Assembly: GCA_013390945.1 (NCBI GenBank)
Contig: JACAUC010000004.1
Span: 1-63,926, forward strand
DNA length: 63,926 nt
Direction: 5' to 3'
Source: Candidatus Chloroheliaceae bacterium
GTDB taxonomy: Bacteria > Chloroflexota > Chloroflexia > Chloroheliales > Chloroheliaceae
Part shown: piece after piece, positions 6,813-16,700 of the stretch
Layout of the letters: every line of letters begins with the position of its first letter
Position numbering within the stretch: the stretch's first letter is position 1
Translations under genes and position numbers: made by a program
Notes under the pieces: generated by a model
The model's input: the letters and a program-made list of their open reading frames with translations, nothing else
Told to the model about the DNA's origin: nothing
The model's database searches: none

Positions 6813-9002
6813 TTAAACTTTAAGTCCATTAACGCCACGTTTTTTATTGGTAAAATCGTTCAATAGGCTAAAATAAGGCCCAAAGTCGCTCTGGGTACAA
6901 AGTTTACCCATCTTTTGATATTCGCGGCGAGTGGCCCTAATCAAGTGAGCCATTTCGACCTTCGGAATAGCGTGGGTGAAGTTATCGCTCGCGGCTAAAA
7001 AAGCGGCGGTCAAGGCAATATTTTTGATATTACCCCCAGCAATCTTAAACTGCCGAGCCATAAAATGCAAATCTACTGAGATGTCAAGTGGTACTGCTGT
7101 AGGAAAGACCCTCCGCCAGATTTCAAAGCGATCTTCTTCCTCTGGGAAGGGATACTCAATGATGAAGTGCATCCGGCGCACAAAGGCATCATCTAGGTTT
7201 TTTCGCAGGTTAGTTGCCAGTATTACTATCCCGTCGTATTCTTCCATTTTTTGCAAAAGGTAGCCAGTTTCAATATTAGCGTAGCGATCATGGGCATCCT
7301 TTACTTCGCTGCGCTTGCCAAAAATCGAGTCGGCCTCATCGAAAAATAGAATGGCATTGCTTTCGCCTGCTTCGGTAAAGATTCGTTCTAGGTTCTTTTC
7401 GGTCTCCCCAATATACTTGCTCACCACCGTGGAGAGGTCAATCTTGTAGAGATCCATATGCAACCCACTGGCAATAATTTCTGCCGACATAGTTTTGCCT
7501 GTACCGCTCGGTCCAGCAAAAACGACGTTAAGACCTTTGCCCAGTGCTATTTTGCGATCAAAGCCCCACTTTTCATAGACTAGCGAACGATGTTTGACCT
7601 GCTCATAAATTTCCCGCAGCATATTGTATTGGTCAACCGGCAGTACAATATCCTCCCAACGATAGCAGGGGGTGATTTTGCGAGCCAAGCTACTCAGACG
7701 CTGACTGGAATGGTGGCGGCAAGCGGCCTCGAGGTCAACAAGGGTAGGAATGGTTTCACCCCGCCAAGCGGCTAGATTATAAGCGGTAGCTGCCGCCGCT
7801 ACGATTTGACCGCTATTTAGGCGGAAGCGACTGGAGAGACTCTCCAAATCTAGTTCTAGGGCGGCGACTCCCAGTTGGTTTTCCCAGAGGTTTTGCCGTT
7901 CAGTATAGTTGGATTGACTCAAGCTAAGCTGAAATTCACGCCTCTTTTGTCCGGTCAAAGCGGGGGGCAGTGGGACGATAGTAGAGATAAAGCTCAACCC
8001 GGTTTGTTCTTTCAAGAGTCGTTCTACCAGACGTTTAGCTTCTTGCGCGGGGGCCGACTCTTCTTTTAGCAAAGCTTCGTAGGAGGCCCAATAGATAGGC
8101 GCACTTCGTAACCGCGCTTCGCGCTCTAGCAACTGGAGTAGGCTTTCCAGACGAGGTAAGCCGGGAAGTATGGTGGTATTTACCACTACTGGTGAGAGTT
8201 CTTGGCGAACACAAACCTCAATTGCCAAATTAAGCTTACTTATTTCGTCTGCTCCCAATAAGACACAGAGAAAGCCACTGCTACCCGGTTTGGTTTCGGC
8301 TACCAATTCTACCAAGCGGGTGACATAGCCCTCCACCTCGGCCACCACTAAGCGTGATTTTTCTATATCGGCAAACTCAGCGATACCACGCAACCGAACA
8401 TCTAGCTTACTTTCGCCCAGTAGGTAGGCTACGATACCTTCATCTAGTTTAATCGAACGCGCTAGGAGTGAGGGCTGACGATTCTGATTCTCTTCGCTGA
8501 GTTCGATGATGCGGTATTTTAGTAGGGGAGCATCCAGATCAAAGCAACGTCGGGCGGCTACTTGACCCGCCAACCCTGGACAGAATAAGCGGAGTACTAG
8601 ATCTACGCTAGGCCGACGGCGGGTTATATCATCCTGCAAATAGGCATAGAGTCTTTCGTAGCGCAGATCCAGTTCAGGAGCCAAGGCGATTAACAGAACA
8701 TCTAGTTCAAAGGGGGAAAGCCCCAAGACCCGCTGTAAATGGCTCAAGCGGGAATTTGCTACATCTGCCACGATCTCTTTCGGTCCTAAGTCAGCGTCGT
8801 AACTGCCCGATAGGAACAAATTTGGATCGGAAAGGAGTTGGTTGATTTCGTCTTCCGAAACGTAAAGACCCTGAAATTCATCTTCTTCGGTCTGTTTATC
8901 CGCACCCATTTGTTGAACGCGCGAAGAAACTAAGGCAGTAACGCGACGCAACTCCGAAAGGAGATATTCAAGGTTAGTGTGGCGCACAGGTGTACTCATC
9001 AT
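6813..9002 (-). CDS. eCIS AAA+ ATPase (Pvc15-like)
   Basis: A 729-residue protein. The N-terminal ~430 residues hold a winged-helix-like and degenerate nucleotide-binding region typical of eCIS ATPases; the C-terminal AAA+ module has Walker A GPSGTGKT (residues 497-504), Walker B LFFDEAD (Asp555/Glu556), sensor ILATNLRKNLDDAF and arginine-finger-like FVRRMHF. In Afp/PVC the ATPase is needed for particle assembly or cargo loading. Its ATG at 9002 overlaps the TGA of the upstream small gene (ATGA), so the two are translationally coupled. It lies 52 bp upstream of the DUF4157 gene. Confidence 0.93.
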   Translation of the reverse strand: MMSTPVRHTNLEYLLSELRRVTALVSSRVQQMGADKQTEEDEFQGLYVSEDEINQLLSDPNLFLSGSYDADLGPKEIVADVANSRLSHLQRVLGLSPFELDVLLIALAPELDLRYERLYAYLQDDITRRRPSVDLVLRLFCPGLAGQVAARRCFDLDAPLLKYRIIELSEENQNRQPSLLARSIKLDEGIVAYLLGESKLDVRLRGIAEFADIEKSRLVVAEVEGYVTRLVELVAETKPGSSGFLCVLLGADEISKLNLAIEVCVRQELSPVVVNTTILPGLPRLESLLQLLEREARLRSAPIYWASYEALLKEESAPAQEAKRLVERLLKEQTGLSFISTIVPLPPALTGQKRREFQLSLSQSNYTERQNLWENQLGVAALELDLESLSSRFRLNSGQIVAAAATAYNLAAWRGETIPTLVDLEAACRHHSSQRLSSLARKITPCYRWEDIVLPVDQYNMLREIYEQVKHRSLVYEKWGFDRKIALGKGLNVVFAGPSGTGKTMSAEIIASGLHMDLYKIDLSTVVSKYIGETEKNLERIFTEAGESNAILFFDEADSIFGKRSEVKDAHDRYANIETGYLLQKMEEYDGIVILATNLRKNLDDAFVRRMHFIIEYPFPEEEDRFEIWRRVFPTAVPLDISVDLHFMARQFKIAGGNIKNIALTAAFLAASDNFTHAIPKVEMAHLIRATRREYQKMGKLCTQSDFGPYFSLLNDFTNKKRGVNGLKV

Positions 9003-9271
9003 TCGACGTCACTGTCCAAATCGTACAACATAGTCAAGCTTTCAGTGGTTTCCAAATGGTCTAGTGTTGCCAGATCAAAGCCTTTGCCCTTAGCTCGATC
9101 TAATAAATCGTATAGTTCTTCAAGGTTGTTTAACTTCCAAGTAATACCACTTTGTAAGTGTTGAAGCTGTATTACTAGAGATTGTGAAGCATTAGTTGTT
9201 TCTGGCTCATTACCAGAGTTACTGGTTAGCCAAAAGCGCAAAAGAAAGGATGTATAACTTCGGGAGGTCAA
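8999..9271 (-). CDS. Small conserved eCIS-operon protein
   Basis: A 90-residue protein that opens the operon. It starts at TTG 9271 with AAAGGAG about 8 nt upstream. The pattern SFLLRFWLTS...SLVIQLQHLQSGITWKLNNLEELYDLL resembles a small family common in Chloroflexota, where an FLLR-W strand is followed by LQH--SG and a helix ending in L-DLL. I do not know its function; similar ORFs often precede eCIS ATPases. It overlaps the ATPase start by 4 nt, pointing to a stoichiometric or chaperone-like relation. Confidence 0.6.
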   Translation of the reverse strand: MTSRSYTSFLLRFWLTSNSGNEPETTNASQSLVIQLQHLQSGITWKLNNLEELYDLLDRAKGKGFDLATLDHLETTESLTMLYDLDSDVE

Positions 9272-10007
9272 CTTCTGACTCCTTTACCTTTCGAACCACC
9301 TTTTAGTAGAACTGCCTTTCGAACGCTACTCAGTTACAACACAAACCAGTAATGTAATACCACCCTTTACCAATGGTTAATTCATAGGCTAAGACCTAAT
9401 ATAGCAAGTGGTTCTTATTATGGGCTTAATCTGACTTAATTCTGACTTAATCTGGTTTAAGTTGAACATATTAAAGCGGTTCTGATCTACTAACCTGCCT
9501 GCTTTTTCAACCCAGCTAAAATTCCTATTGCTTTTAGGGTCATTTTGGTGTAATCTTAGAGTAGGAATGATTTGGAAGCTTAAAGAGACCCTTTATGAGG
9601 GTTTCAGTGATACTAGATTTTGGTACTCTAGGGAACGGTAGTGTAGTAAGTAGTTTTAATAGAGCGTCGGGGCAATTTACTTAAAATAGCTTTTTTAATA
9701 AAAGTGGGTTTGGTCTACATTACCTAGAATTTAAAATTATTTTGGTCTACATCTTTATAGCTAGGCGTACAGGTAAGTTTTGTAGCTAGGTTTTCTAACA
9801 CCCCTTGCCAGAACGCTCTAATTGCCTCGAAAAACTAATATTCTTAATCTACATGGTCTAGGGTCAGGGACACTTGATTTTAGTATATCTTAGTTTAGCT
9901 TTATTAATTAAAAACAACATTCTATTTTAGGCTTTAGTTATCGGATGACCTCGGATGGCTAAAGAAATTTAATAGCGGTATAGGCTATTTAGTTTAGGTT
10001 TAAAAGC
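9272..10007. other. AT-rich divergent control region between the eCIS and the giant-protein operon
   Basis: 736 bp with no convincing gene. It is clearly more AT-rich than its flanks. It contains the heptamer array at 9423-9460 and the 12-bp direct repeat TTTGGTCTACAT at 9709-9720 and 9740-9751. Promoters for both directions must lie here; TATATT near 9400 (minus) and TATTAA near 9469 (plus) are candidate -10 boxes, neither with a convincing -35. Confidence 0.6.
9423..9460. promoter_or_regulatory. Four heptamer direct repeats, candidate SARP operator
   Basis: GGCTTAA (9423-9429), GACTTAA (9433-9439), GACTTAA (9444-9450) and GGTTTAA (9454-9460) recur with start-to-start spacings of 10, 11 and 10 bp, one helical turn. 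SARP regulators are known to bind heptamer direct repeats at about 11-bp spacing, and a SARP gene lies 2 kb downstream. Binding is inference. Confidence 0.5.
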
Positions 10008-11336
10008 ATGGTGTTAGAAGCATCCAAAGTAGATTTAAAGCTGGAAACAACCAGTATGACGGTGGTGGCAGGCGATAGTGCCGAACAAGAAATTACCTTG
10101 GTTAACTTAACGACCCTGCCAGACAATTTTGACTTGAAAGTGGAAGGATTACCTTCAGGTTGGTATAGCTTTTCTAAACCTAGTGTAAACCTCTTTCCAA
10201 ATTGGAATGAAACGGTCACATTTAAAGTAGAACTCTCTCCAAAGGTTCGGCCCAATCAATATAGTGGTCGTATCATCGTTACTTCGCGTAGTCAACCGGG
10301 CGTTTCGATGGAAGTTCAAATCGAAATAGTGGTCTTGGCTCCTCTAAAGTTAGAGGCCCGCTTGCAGCCCCATCAGGCTACTGGTTTTAAAGCCAATTAC
10401 AACCTTATCCTACGCAATCGCAGTATGTCGGATGTGATAATGACTTTACAATTATCCGCCGATAATCCCTATTGTGTGGGCCTTTTTACACCGCCAGAGA
10501 TCAAAATTGCCCCAAGTGAAGCGCAGGTAGTGAAATTTAAGGTACAATTAGCACCCAAAACTCCAGCAGACCAAGCACAACAGGCCCAACCTTTTGAGGT
10601 GCAAATCCAACCCAAGTGGGTAGTCGGGGATCAAACGGTTAGTACCCCTGACTTGCTGGTAGATGGTGAATATAAGCACCAATCCAAGTGGATCTTTATT
10701 GCTCGCCATCCTTTTTTTGTGGCCGGGGCGGTACTCCTTGTCTTGACTTTTTTACTTTGGGTAATAATTCTAAGTTTTATTCAAAATAGTTTGCTACTGC
10801 TGACCGAAAAACTTCCGCCAGCAGGAGTAGTTCGTGGCTCGCTTAGGGTCGAAGAAAATATCTTCTCCAGTAACCTTCAGGCGAAGGTAAATCCGCTGGC
10901 CGCTTTCGTTACAATGAAGGTTCGATTTATAGAAGAGAATCAGCAAGTCGAAATTAGTCTGAAAAGCTTTTTAGTTACCGACAAAATGATTGGTCAATTA
11001 AAGGTAGATCCAGAGGGCGATTTAAGCTTTACGGCAGGTCGTTTAGTGCCAGATACAATAAATGGAGGCTTTAATTTTAAAGCTGAACCAAATCGTTCTA
11101 ATGATCTTCCTTGGATGTTTATACCACCCAACAAGGTAGTAGATAGACTTAATCTTAAACTGAAAACATGGCTGATAAGTCAAAACCAACAGGGGATGGT
11201 AAAGGCCGAGATTGAAGGTAGTACGCTCTATCTAAGGTTACAACCCTGCCCTGCCGCCGACCCTATTCCTGCCTACTGTAAGTTACCTAATACATCGAAT
11301 ACACTTGGTATACCTAATTTACCTAATCTTAAGTAG
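10008..11336 (+). CDS. Membrane protein with two cytosolic NEW3-like Ig domains
   Basis: A 442-residue protein. Residues 1-220 form two Ig-like domains of the NEW3/COG1470 kind (PDNFDLKVEGLPSGWYSF, then VRPNQYSGRIIVTSRSQPGV). There is no signal peptide. A basic stretch (KHQSKWIFIARH) precedes one hydrophobic segment at about 235-262, so by the positive-inside rule the Ig domains face the cytosol and the 180-residue C-terminal beta-rich domain faces out. The same N-terminal plan opens the two giant proteins downstream, making this the short member of a three-gene family. It is the first gene of the plus-strand group facing the eCIS operon, 54 bp before the SARP gene. Function unknown. Confidence 0.75.
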   Translation: MVLEASKVDLKLETTSMTVVAGDSAEQEITLVNLTTLPDNFDLKVEGLPSGWYSFSKPSVNLFPNWNETVTFKVELSPKVRPNQYSGRIIVTSRSQPGVSMEVQIEIVVLAPLKLEARLQPHQATGFKANYNLILRNRSMSDVIMTLQLSADNPYCVGLFTPPEIKIAPSEAQVVKFKVQLAPKTPADQAQQAQPFEVQIQPKWVVGDQTVSTPDLLVDGEYKHQSKWIFIARHPFFVAGAVLLVLTFLLWVIILSFIQNSLLLLTEKLPPAGVVRGSLRVEENIFSSNLQAKVNPLAAFVTMKVRFIEENQQVEISLKSFLVTDKMIGQLKVDPEGDLSFTAGRLVPDTINGGFNFKAEPNRSNDLPWMFIPPNKVVDRLNLKLKTWLISQNQQGMVKAEIEGSTLYLRLQPCPAADPIPAYCKLPNTSNTLGIPNLPNLK

Positions 11337-11390
11337 CTTGGGTAAATTAGTCAATGTTAGCTTAGAAATAGATTTTAGAGGCTAAGAGAG

Positions 11391-13736
11391 ATGATGCCGA
11401 TAACGGAACAACCAAATAAGTTACTACGAGTCTTTGTACTTGGCCGTTTTGAGGTAGAACAAGGTGGACACCTGATCGAGAGCGAACAGTGGCGGAGCGG
11501 GAAGGCTCGCAGTTTGTTCAAAATTATGTTGACTCGCCGAGGCTTTCAGATAAGTCGCCAAGAAGTGGCTGAGTTACTCTGGCCGGAACTTGATCAGGAT
11601 CGGGCGGCTAATAATCTGCACCAAGCGGTCTACAGCTTACGCCGTACCTTTGAGCCGGAGCGAGAACGGGCAAGTGCCTCGATTTATCTAAAGAGCGAAG
11701 GCGCAAAACTTCAATTAAATCCCGCCTTGATTGCTTGGATAGACCTTGAGCAGTTTAAGCAGCTATTCCGCCAAGCCGAACTTACCGGCGATTTAGTTTT
11801 ATATGAACAGGCAGAGGCTCTTTATGGAGGGGATTACTTACCCGAAGACCTCTACGAGGACTGGTCGGTCTATCGGCGAGAGGCTTTGCGCCAAGACTGG
11901 ATCACCCTGCAACTTCATATGGCAACGCTCTATCAGGCACGAGGACAAGACGAAAAGTACTATCAATGCCTTCGCCGAGTCTTGGAGAGCGATTTTTCCC
12001 ATGAGGAGTCGGTTCAAAAGTTAATGCAAGCCTTAGTAGAAAAAGGTCGCAGAGAAGAGGCGGTTACACTTTATCATAATTTTGCCACTAAACTTAACCA
12101 ACGCTTAAACATTAAGCCCCTAGATGAAACCCAACAACTCTATCATAATATTCTTACCAGTAAAACAAGCAATACTAAAAATTTGGGACCAGAACCAAAA
12201 ATTAAGGAACAAAACATAGCTCTTAGAATGTTGAGTGAATCCCCGCTAAAACACTTTCCAGAGTTGGGATCAACCGATATTTCCGCCTCTAGCACAATGC
12301 TAACCCGAACCGCCGCAGACTTACAAAGAAGGGGTAAGAGCAAGGAGCAGGTTCCTGAAGCTCAACTGCTTGCTCCTAAATTGATTGGTCGTCTAGCAGA
12401 ACAACGTCGTTGGCAACACTCTTTAAATGAAGCTCTGCAAGGTTATGGGAGCCTAACGCTCCTGATGGGTGAAGCTGGCATCGGTAAGACTTACCTAGCC
12501 CACACCCTCGCCGAACAAGCCGAGTTAGTCGGGTTTCAGGTGATTTATACCACTTGCTCTCCAGAACAGGCCGACTTGCCTTTTAGCACCTTCTCCATCC
12601 TTTTACAACAAACCCTAGGCCACTTAAAAAAGTCGGAACTGGAAGAGTGTTTGCACTGCTGTAACCCAGAGTTATATCGTCTTCTGCCCGATTTACCCGG
12701 TCAACCTCAAGAGAGCCTTTCTACCAGCCACCAACTTCAGGAAGTAACAGAAGAAACCCCCACTTTGGAGCGCAATTCGGCAGGTCGCTTTAACCGCGAG
12801 GGGGTTTTTGTGGCGATGGCGCAAGTTCTAACCTGGATGCAGCGCAAGCAACCCCTGGTTTTAGTGCTAGATGACCTTCAATACCTGCCTAGCCTAGCGG
12901 TGCAACTACTCCGCTATTTACTGACCTACCCCATGCTGCGCTCCCTTGTAATACTTAGTACCTTACGACCGATTAATGATGGGGTAGCGTCGCCCGAACT
13001 AGGTCGCTTAGTAAATTGGGCCACAGAAACCGCGCAAATAACGCAACGGCTAGAACGGCTCAAGCCCGACGAGATTCAGCAATTGTTGACAAGTCGCTTG
13101 AACCTCTCGCTGAGAGCCAGTTTGGTAGAGTTGGTGAATCAAAACAGTTGGGGAAATCCACGCTTGGCTTTAGAATTGTTGAATGATTGGTATAAAGAAG
13201 GTTATTTACGACTAATCGAAGGGCAATGGGAGATGGGGGAGATCTGGAACGGGAAAATACCCCCCTCGGTGACGCTTTATATCAAACGTTTGGTAGCTAA
13301 TTTGAGCAACAATGCCCAAGTATTGTTGCGCTTGGCCGCGTTAATTGCTACCACTTTCCCTAAGAGCAGTGTGATTTCGCCGCTGCTCGCGCTTCCTTGG
13401 AATTTGGGTTCAAGATTCGGCCTACAAAAGTCCGAACTCTCTTTTAACTTTGAAATGTTGCGACAAATCTTGCTGCACCGTAGTGATGGGGCAGGCTGGT
13501 GGATTGACCTAGACAAGACTAGGCTAGGACAAACTTTGACTGAATTAACCGATCAAAAACTAATCGAGGAAGAAGCGGATACTTATCGCTTTACTTACCC
13601 TTTATTAGCCGAAACACTTGTCGCTAGTTTACCCTATAACCAGCGCCAATGCTGGCAAGAGGTAATTAGCTGGGCACAGAAAAAGATGGAAAACGGCTTA
13701 GCAAGCTTAGAGGGCTATAATTATGATCAAAACTGA
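11391..13736 (+). CDS. SARP/BTAD transcriptional regulator with AAA ATPase domain
   Basis: A 781-residue AfsR-like regulator. Residues ~9-105 are an OmpR-type winged helix (RVFVLGRFEVEQGG, QEVAELLWPELDQDRAANNL, LHQAVYSLRR); ~110-260 are a bacterial transcriptional activation domain (BTAD); ~340-640 are an AAA/STAND ATPase with Walker A GEAGIGKT (360-367) and Walker B LVLVLDDLQ (Asp494/495). No C-terminal LuxR helix-turn-helix is present. Such proteins activate nearby operons from heptamer direct repeats. The gene runs 14 nt into the start of the 4293-residue protein gene, so regulator and surface protein are co-translated. It likely controls this operon and perhaps the divergent eCIS. Start could be either of two adjacent ATGs. 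Confidence 0.88.
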   Translation: MMPITEQPNKLLRVFVLGRFEVEQGGHLIESEQWRSGKARSLFKIMLTRRGFQISRQEVAELLWPELDQDRAANNLHQAVYSLRRTFEPERERASASIYLKSEGAKLQLNPALIAWIDLEQFKQLFRQAELTGDLVLYEQAEALYGGDYLPEDLYEDWSVYRREALRQDWITLQLHMATLYQARGQDEKYYQCLRRVLESDFSHEESVQKLMQALVEKGRREEAVTLYHNFATKLNQRLNIKPLDETQQLYHNILTSKTSNTKNLGPEPKIKEQNIALRMLSESPLKHFPELGSTDISASSTMLTRTAADLQRRGKSKEQVPEAQLLAPKLIGRLAEQRRWQHSLNEALQGYGSLTLLMGEAGIGKTYLAHTLAEQAELVGFQVIYTTCSPEQADLPFSTFSILLQQTLGHLKKSELEECLHCCNPELYRLLPDLPGQPQESLSTSHQLQEVTEETPTLERNSAGRFNREGVFVAMAQVLTWMQRKQPLVLVLDDLQYLPSLAVQLLRYLLTYPMLRSLVILSTLRPINDGVASPELGRLVNWATETAQITQRLERLKPDEIQQLLTSRLNLSLRASLVELVNQNSWGNPRLALELLNDWYKEGYLRLIEGQWEMGEIWNGKIPPSVTLYIKRLVANLSNNAQVLLRLAALIATTFPKSSVISPLLALPWNLGSRFGLQKSELSFNFEMLRQILLHRSDGAGWWIDLDKTRLGQTLTELTDQKLIEEEADTYRFTYPLLAETLVASLPYNQRQCWQEVISWAQKKMENGLASLEGYNYDQN

Positions 13737-16700
13737 TATAAATAATAGTTTAATTGAACTGGCCCCGGATCAAGCTACAAAAGTTAGTTTGACCCTAACT
13801 AATCAGAGTCCAGTAATTGATTTCTTTACGCTCTCGTTCGAGCCGATCCAAGACCTTGATAATCTCGGCATGGAACCCGCTTGGGTCAGTTTTACCCCAC
13901 CCAATTTCTCCTTGCGTCCCCCACAACCCGGCGTTAGTGCCGCCGAAAGCGAAAACCAGCAAGTAGTAGAAGTAAACATCACTATACCAGCAGGTCTTAC
14001 CGCTGGTAGTTACAGTGGTAAAATTATAATTAAGGCTCGCAGTGGGGCCGATAATAGTGCCTCGCTTCCTATTAATTTAGTCGTTTCGGAAATCGAGAGT
14101 CAAACCTTTGAGGTACAACCCTTAGAATATACCTCTAGGTCTAACAAAGCGGTTTACCGGGTCTCTATGAGCAATAAGGGTAATGCCACGCGCCTCTACC
14201 CGGTTTACGCCGAAGATACTAATGATGAATGTCTCTTTGAAGTTACACCCTCGGAAATTACCTTAGATCAAGGAGAAGAAGGTGCCCTAACTTTAGTAGC
14301 CCGGCCCCGTAATCGCAACTGGGCCTCCGAAGATAAGCGTTACGATTTCAAGGTCAATCTGGAGGGCTTTACCCAAGAAATTCCGGCGGTCTTTATCCAG
14401 CGCTGCGCCTTGCCCCCGGTTTACTGGATTCGCCAACATTGGGGTATGTTGGTGATTGCGGCAGGGGTAATATTTGCGATGGTTCTGCTGGCTATAAATT
14501 TCTTGTTGCCCATCTTTATTAAAGCCACTACAGAAGTCGCATGTGGCCCTGAATACAAACGCCAAGTTAGTTTGGTAAGCAACAATGTAGAAAGCCAGAT
14601 TTGGGTAAGTGGACCACACGGCGATGGTCAGATGGTAAAGGTAGTAGGTGGCGAAAGTCCCGACCTCTTGCCCGGTATCTTCCATAGTCTGATCTCGGTC
14701 TCGCCCGATGGACGACGCTTAGCCTACGTTACCGCCCGCAACCTCGCTATGGATGACGCTAAGATTTACATTGTAGACCTAGAAAACCTCCAAATTGCCC
14801 CCAAAGTGGTAACCAATGTACCTACCAGTGGGCTTTGGCCCATTGCCCCAGTCTGGTCGGCTGATGGTGAAAAGCTGACTTTTGTAAGTCGTCCTGGATC
14901 CAAAACCGCCGCCGCCCCTGCCGCCGCCGCTGTTATTTCCGGTACAACGGTGGTTTCTACTACGACTGCCGCATTACCCGTTGAACCCGTTACTACTCAA
15001 TTAGACTTATGGGTGGTCGCCAAAATAGCCGATACTGCCGAAGCCAAATTATTGGTGCCAAGTGCTAAGCTGGGCAATAAACTTGAGGCTACGATGTTCT
15101 ATGGCGATGCCAACCGCGTGATCTGCTGGACCCCCAATAATTCCACCATCTTGGTTTGGAGAACCCCCCCCGAAGGTGGGGATAAAATACCTACCCAAAT
15201 CGGTTTGGATGGTAAAATTGAAGTTGCCACTGGTACAGCTCCTTCCAGTATAGTACGCTCTTTAGTGGGCGTTCCTACCGTTGCTCCAGCGGCTAAAGAT
15301 AATCGCGCGGGCGAAAAGCTTTTTGCCCCACTTCCCGGTGTCAAAGCTCAAGACGTTACCACCTCTAGTCCCTGTGCTTTCCCCCAACCTTATAGCCAAA
15401 ATGACCCACGCTGGTCCAACCTCCTGCTAAAACAGACCAGTACTAGCCAACCCACTGATCCCCATATGTCCGATGCAGGTTGTCCAATTGTGGCCGCAGC
15501 CATGTTACTTAACTATTATCAGATAGATTATGATCCGAGCGAAGTGCTAAACAAGTGTTTAGGTGACTTAGCCAGCCCAATGGAACAAAAAGGCTGGGAT
15601 GCTATTCTCAAGTGTAGCGCAGGTAAAATGCGCGGCCCTGGCACACGCTCTAATTTTAACTGGGAAGCCCTAAATAATAGTCTTAAAAATGGACCTACTA
15701 TCGTCGGCTTGATTCGGGGTGTAGTTAGCCCTGACGGTCAACCCGGTTCTCATTTCGTCATCGTAAATAGCGGAGCCGACAGTGTCGCCAATTCTTACAA
15801 AGTAATTGACCCTTGGGACGGCTCCACTTGGAAAGATTTGGAATATTTCATAAGCAAAGGCTACCAATTAGGTTGGCTGATCTCCTATGGGGGCGGCTCG
15901 AATTGTGGTGGTAACAATACTCCTGATAGCAACCTCAACATCCAAATTACGGGTAGTGTGCGCGACGGTATGATTACCGCAGGAGATCAAACCTTCGGTT
16001 ATGAAGTAGAAAGTAACCAAACTTTTACCTCTACCGCCACCGCCCGCGTTACTGGAGCGGATGGTAAGCTTTTTGAGTTGACTAACAAAGATTTGCCGCG
16101 TGGTCGCAGAGTCCTAATCAACCAAGAAGGTTACTATTCCATTAGAATTGAGGTTCGTACCGCCGATGGAGACCTTCCAACTATTCGTAATCTCTTTTTT
16201 ACGATTGACCGCAGTAAACCCAAAATTAAGGCTAAGATTAAAGCTCTACCCGACAAAAATGGGAATTATGTCGGCACTATACCAGTAGATTTGATCTCTG
16301 AAGATGCTTTGAGTGGGGTATCTAAGGTTGAATTTAAAATAGATGACCAAGATTGGAAGCTTTATAACAGCGATACCACCTTTGACCAGATTGTAATAAA
16401 AGGTTTAGGGGCGCATACCTTGATTTATAAGGTCACGGATGCCCTCGGTAACACCACCACTGAAACTTTGACGATTGGGGTTGTGCCACCACCTAATAAA
16501 GACGGTACCCTCGCTACTTTACCACCAGCGACTACCGCCGTCGTGGTGAAACCTACTACCGTTGCGCCCAAAGTTACCGTTGCACCTACTACCGTTGCGC
16601 CTAAAACTACCGTGGCGGTCACTACCGTTGCAGTCACTACCGTTGCGCCTACTACCGCCCGACCTACTACCGTTGCCACTACCGTTGCGCCCGTTACCAC

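Noticed and set aside
9272..10007. tRNA or small gene in the divergent gap
   Set aside because: No cloverleaf, no coding stretch with a ribosome site; only AT-rich DNA with repeats.
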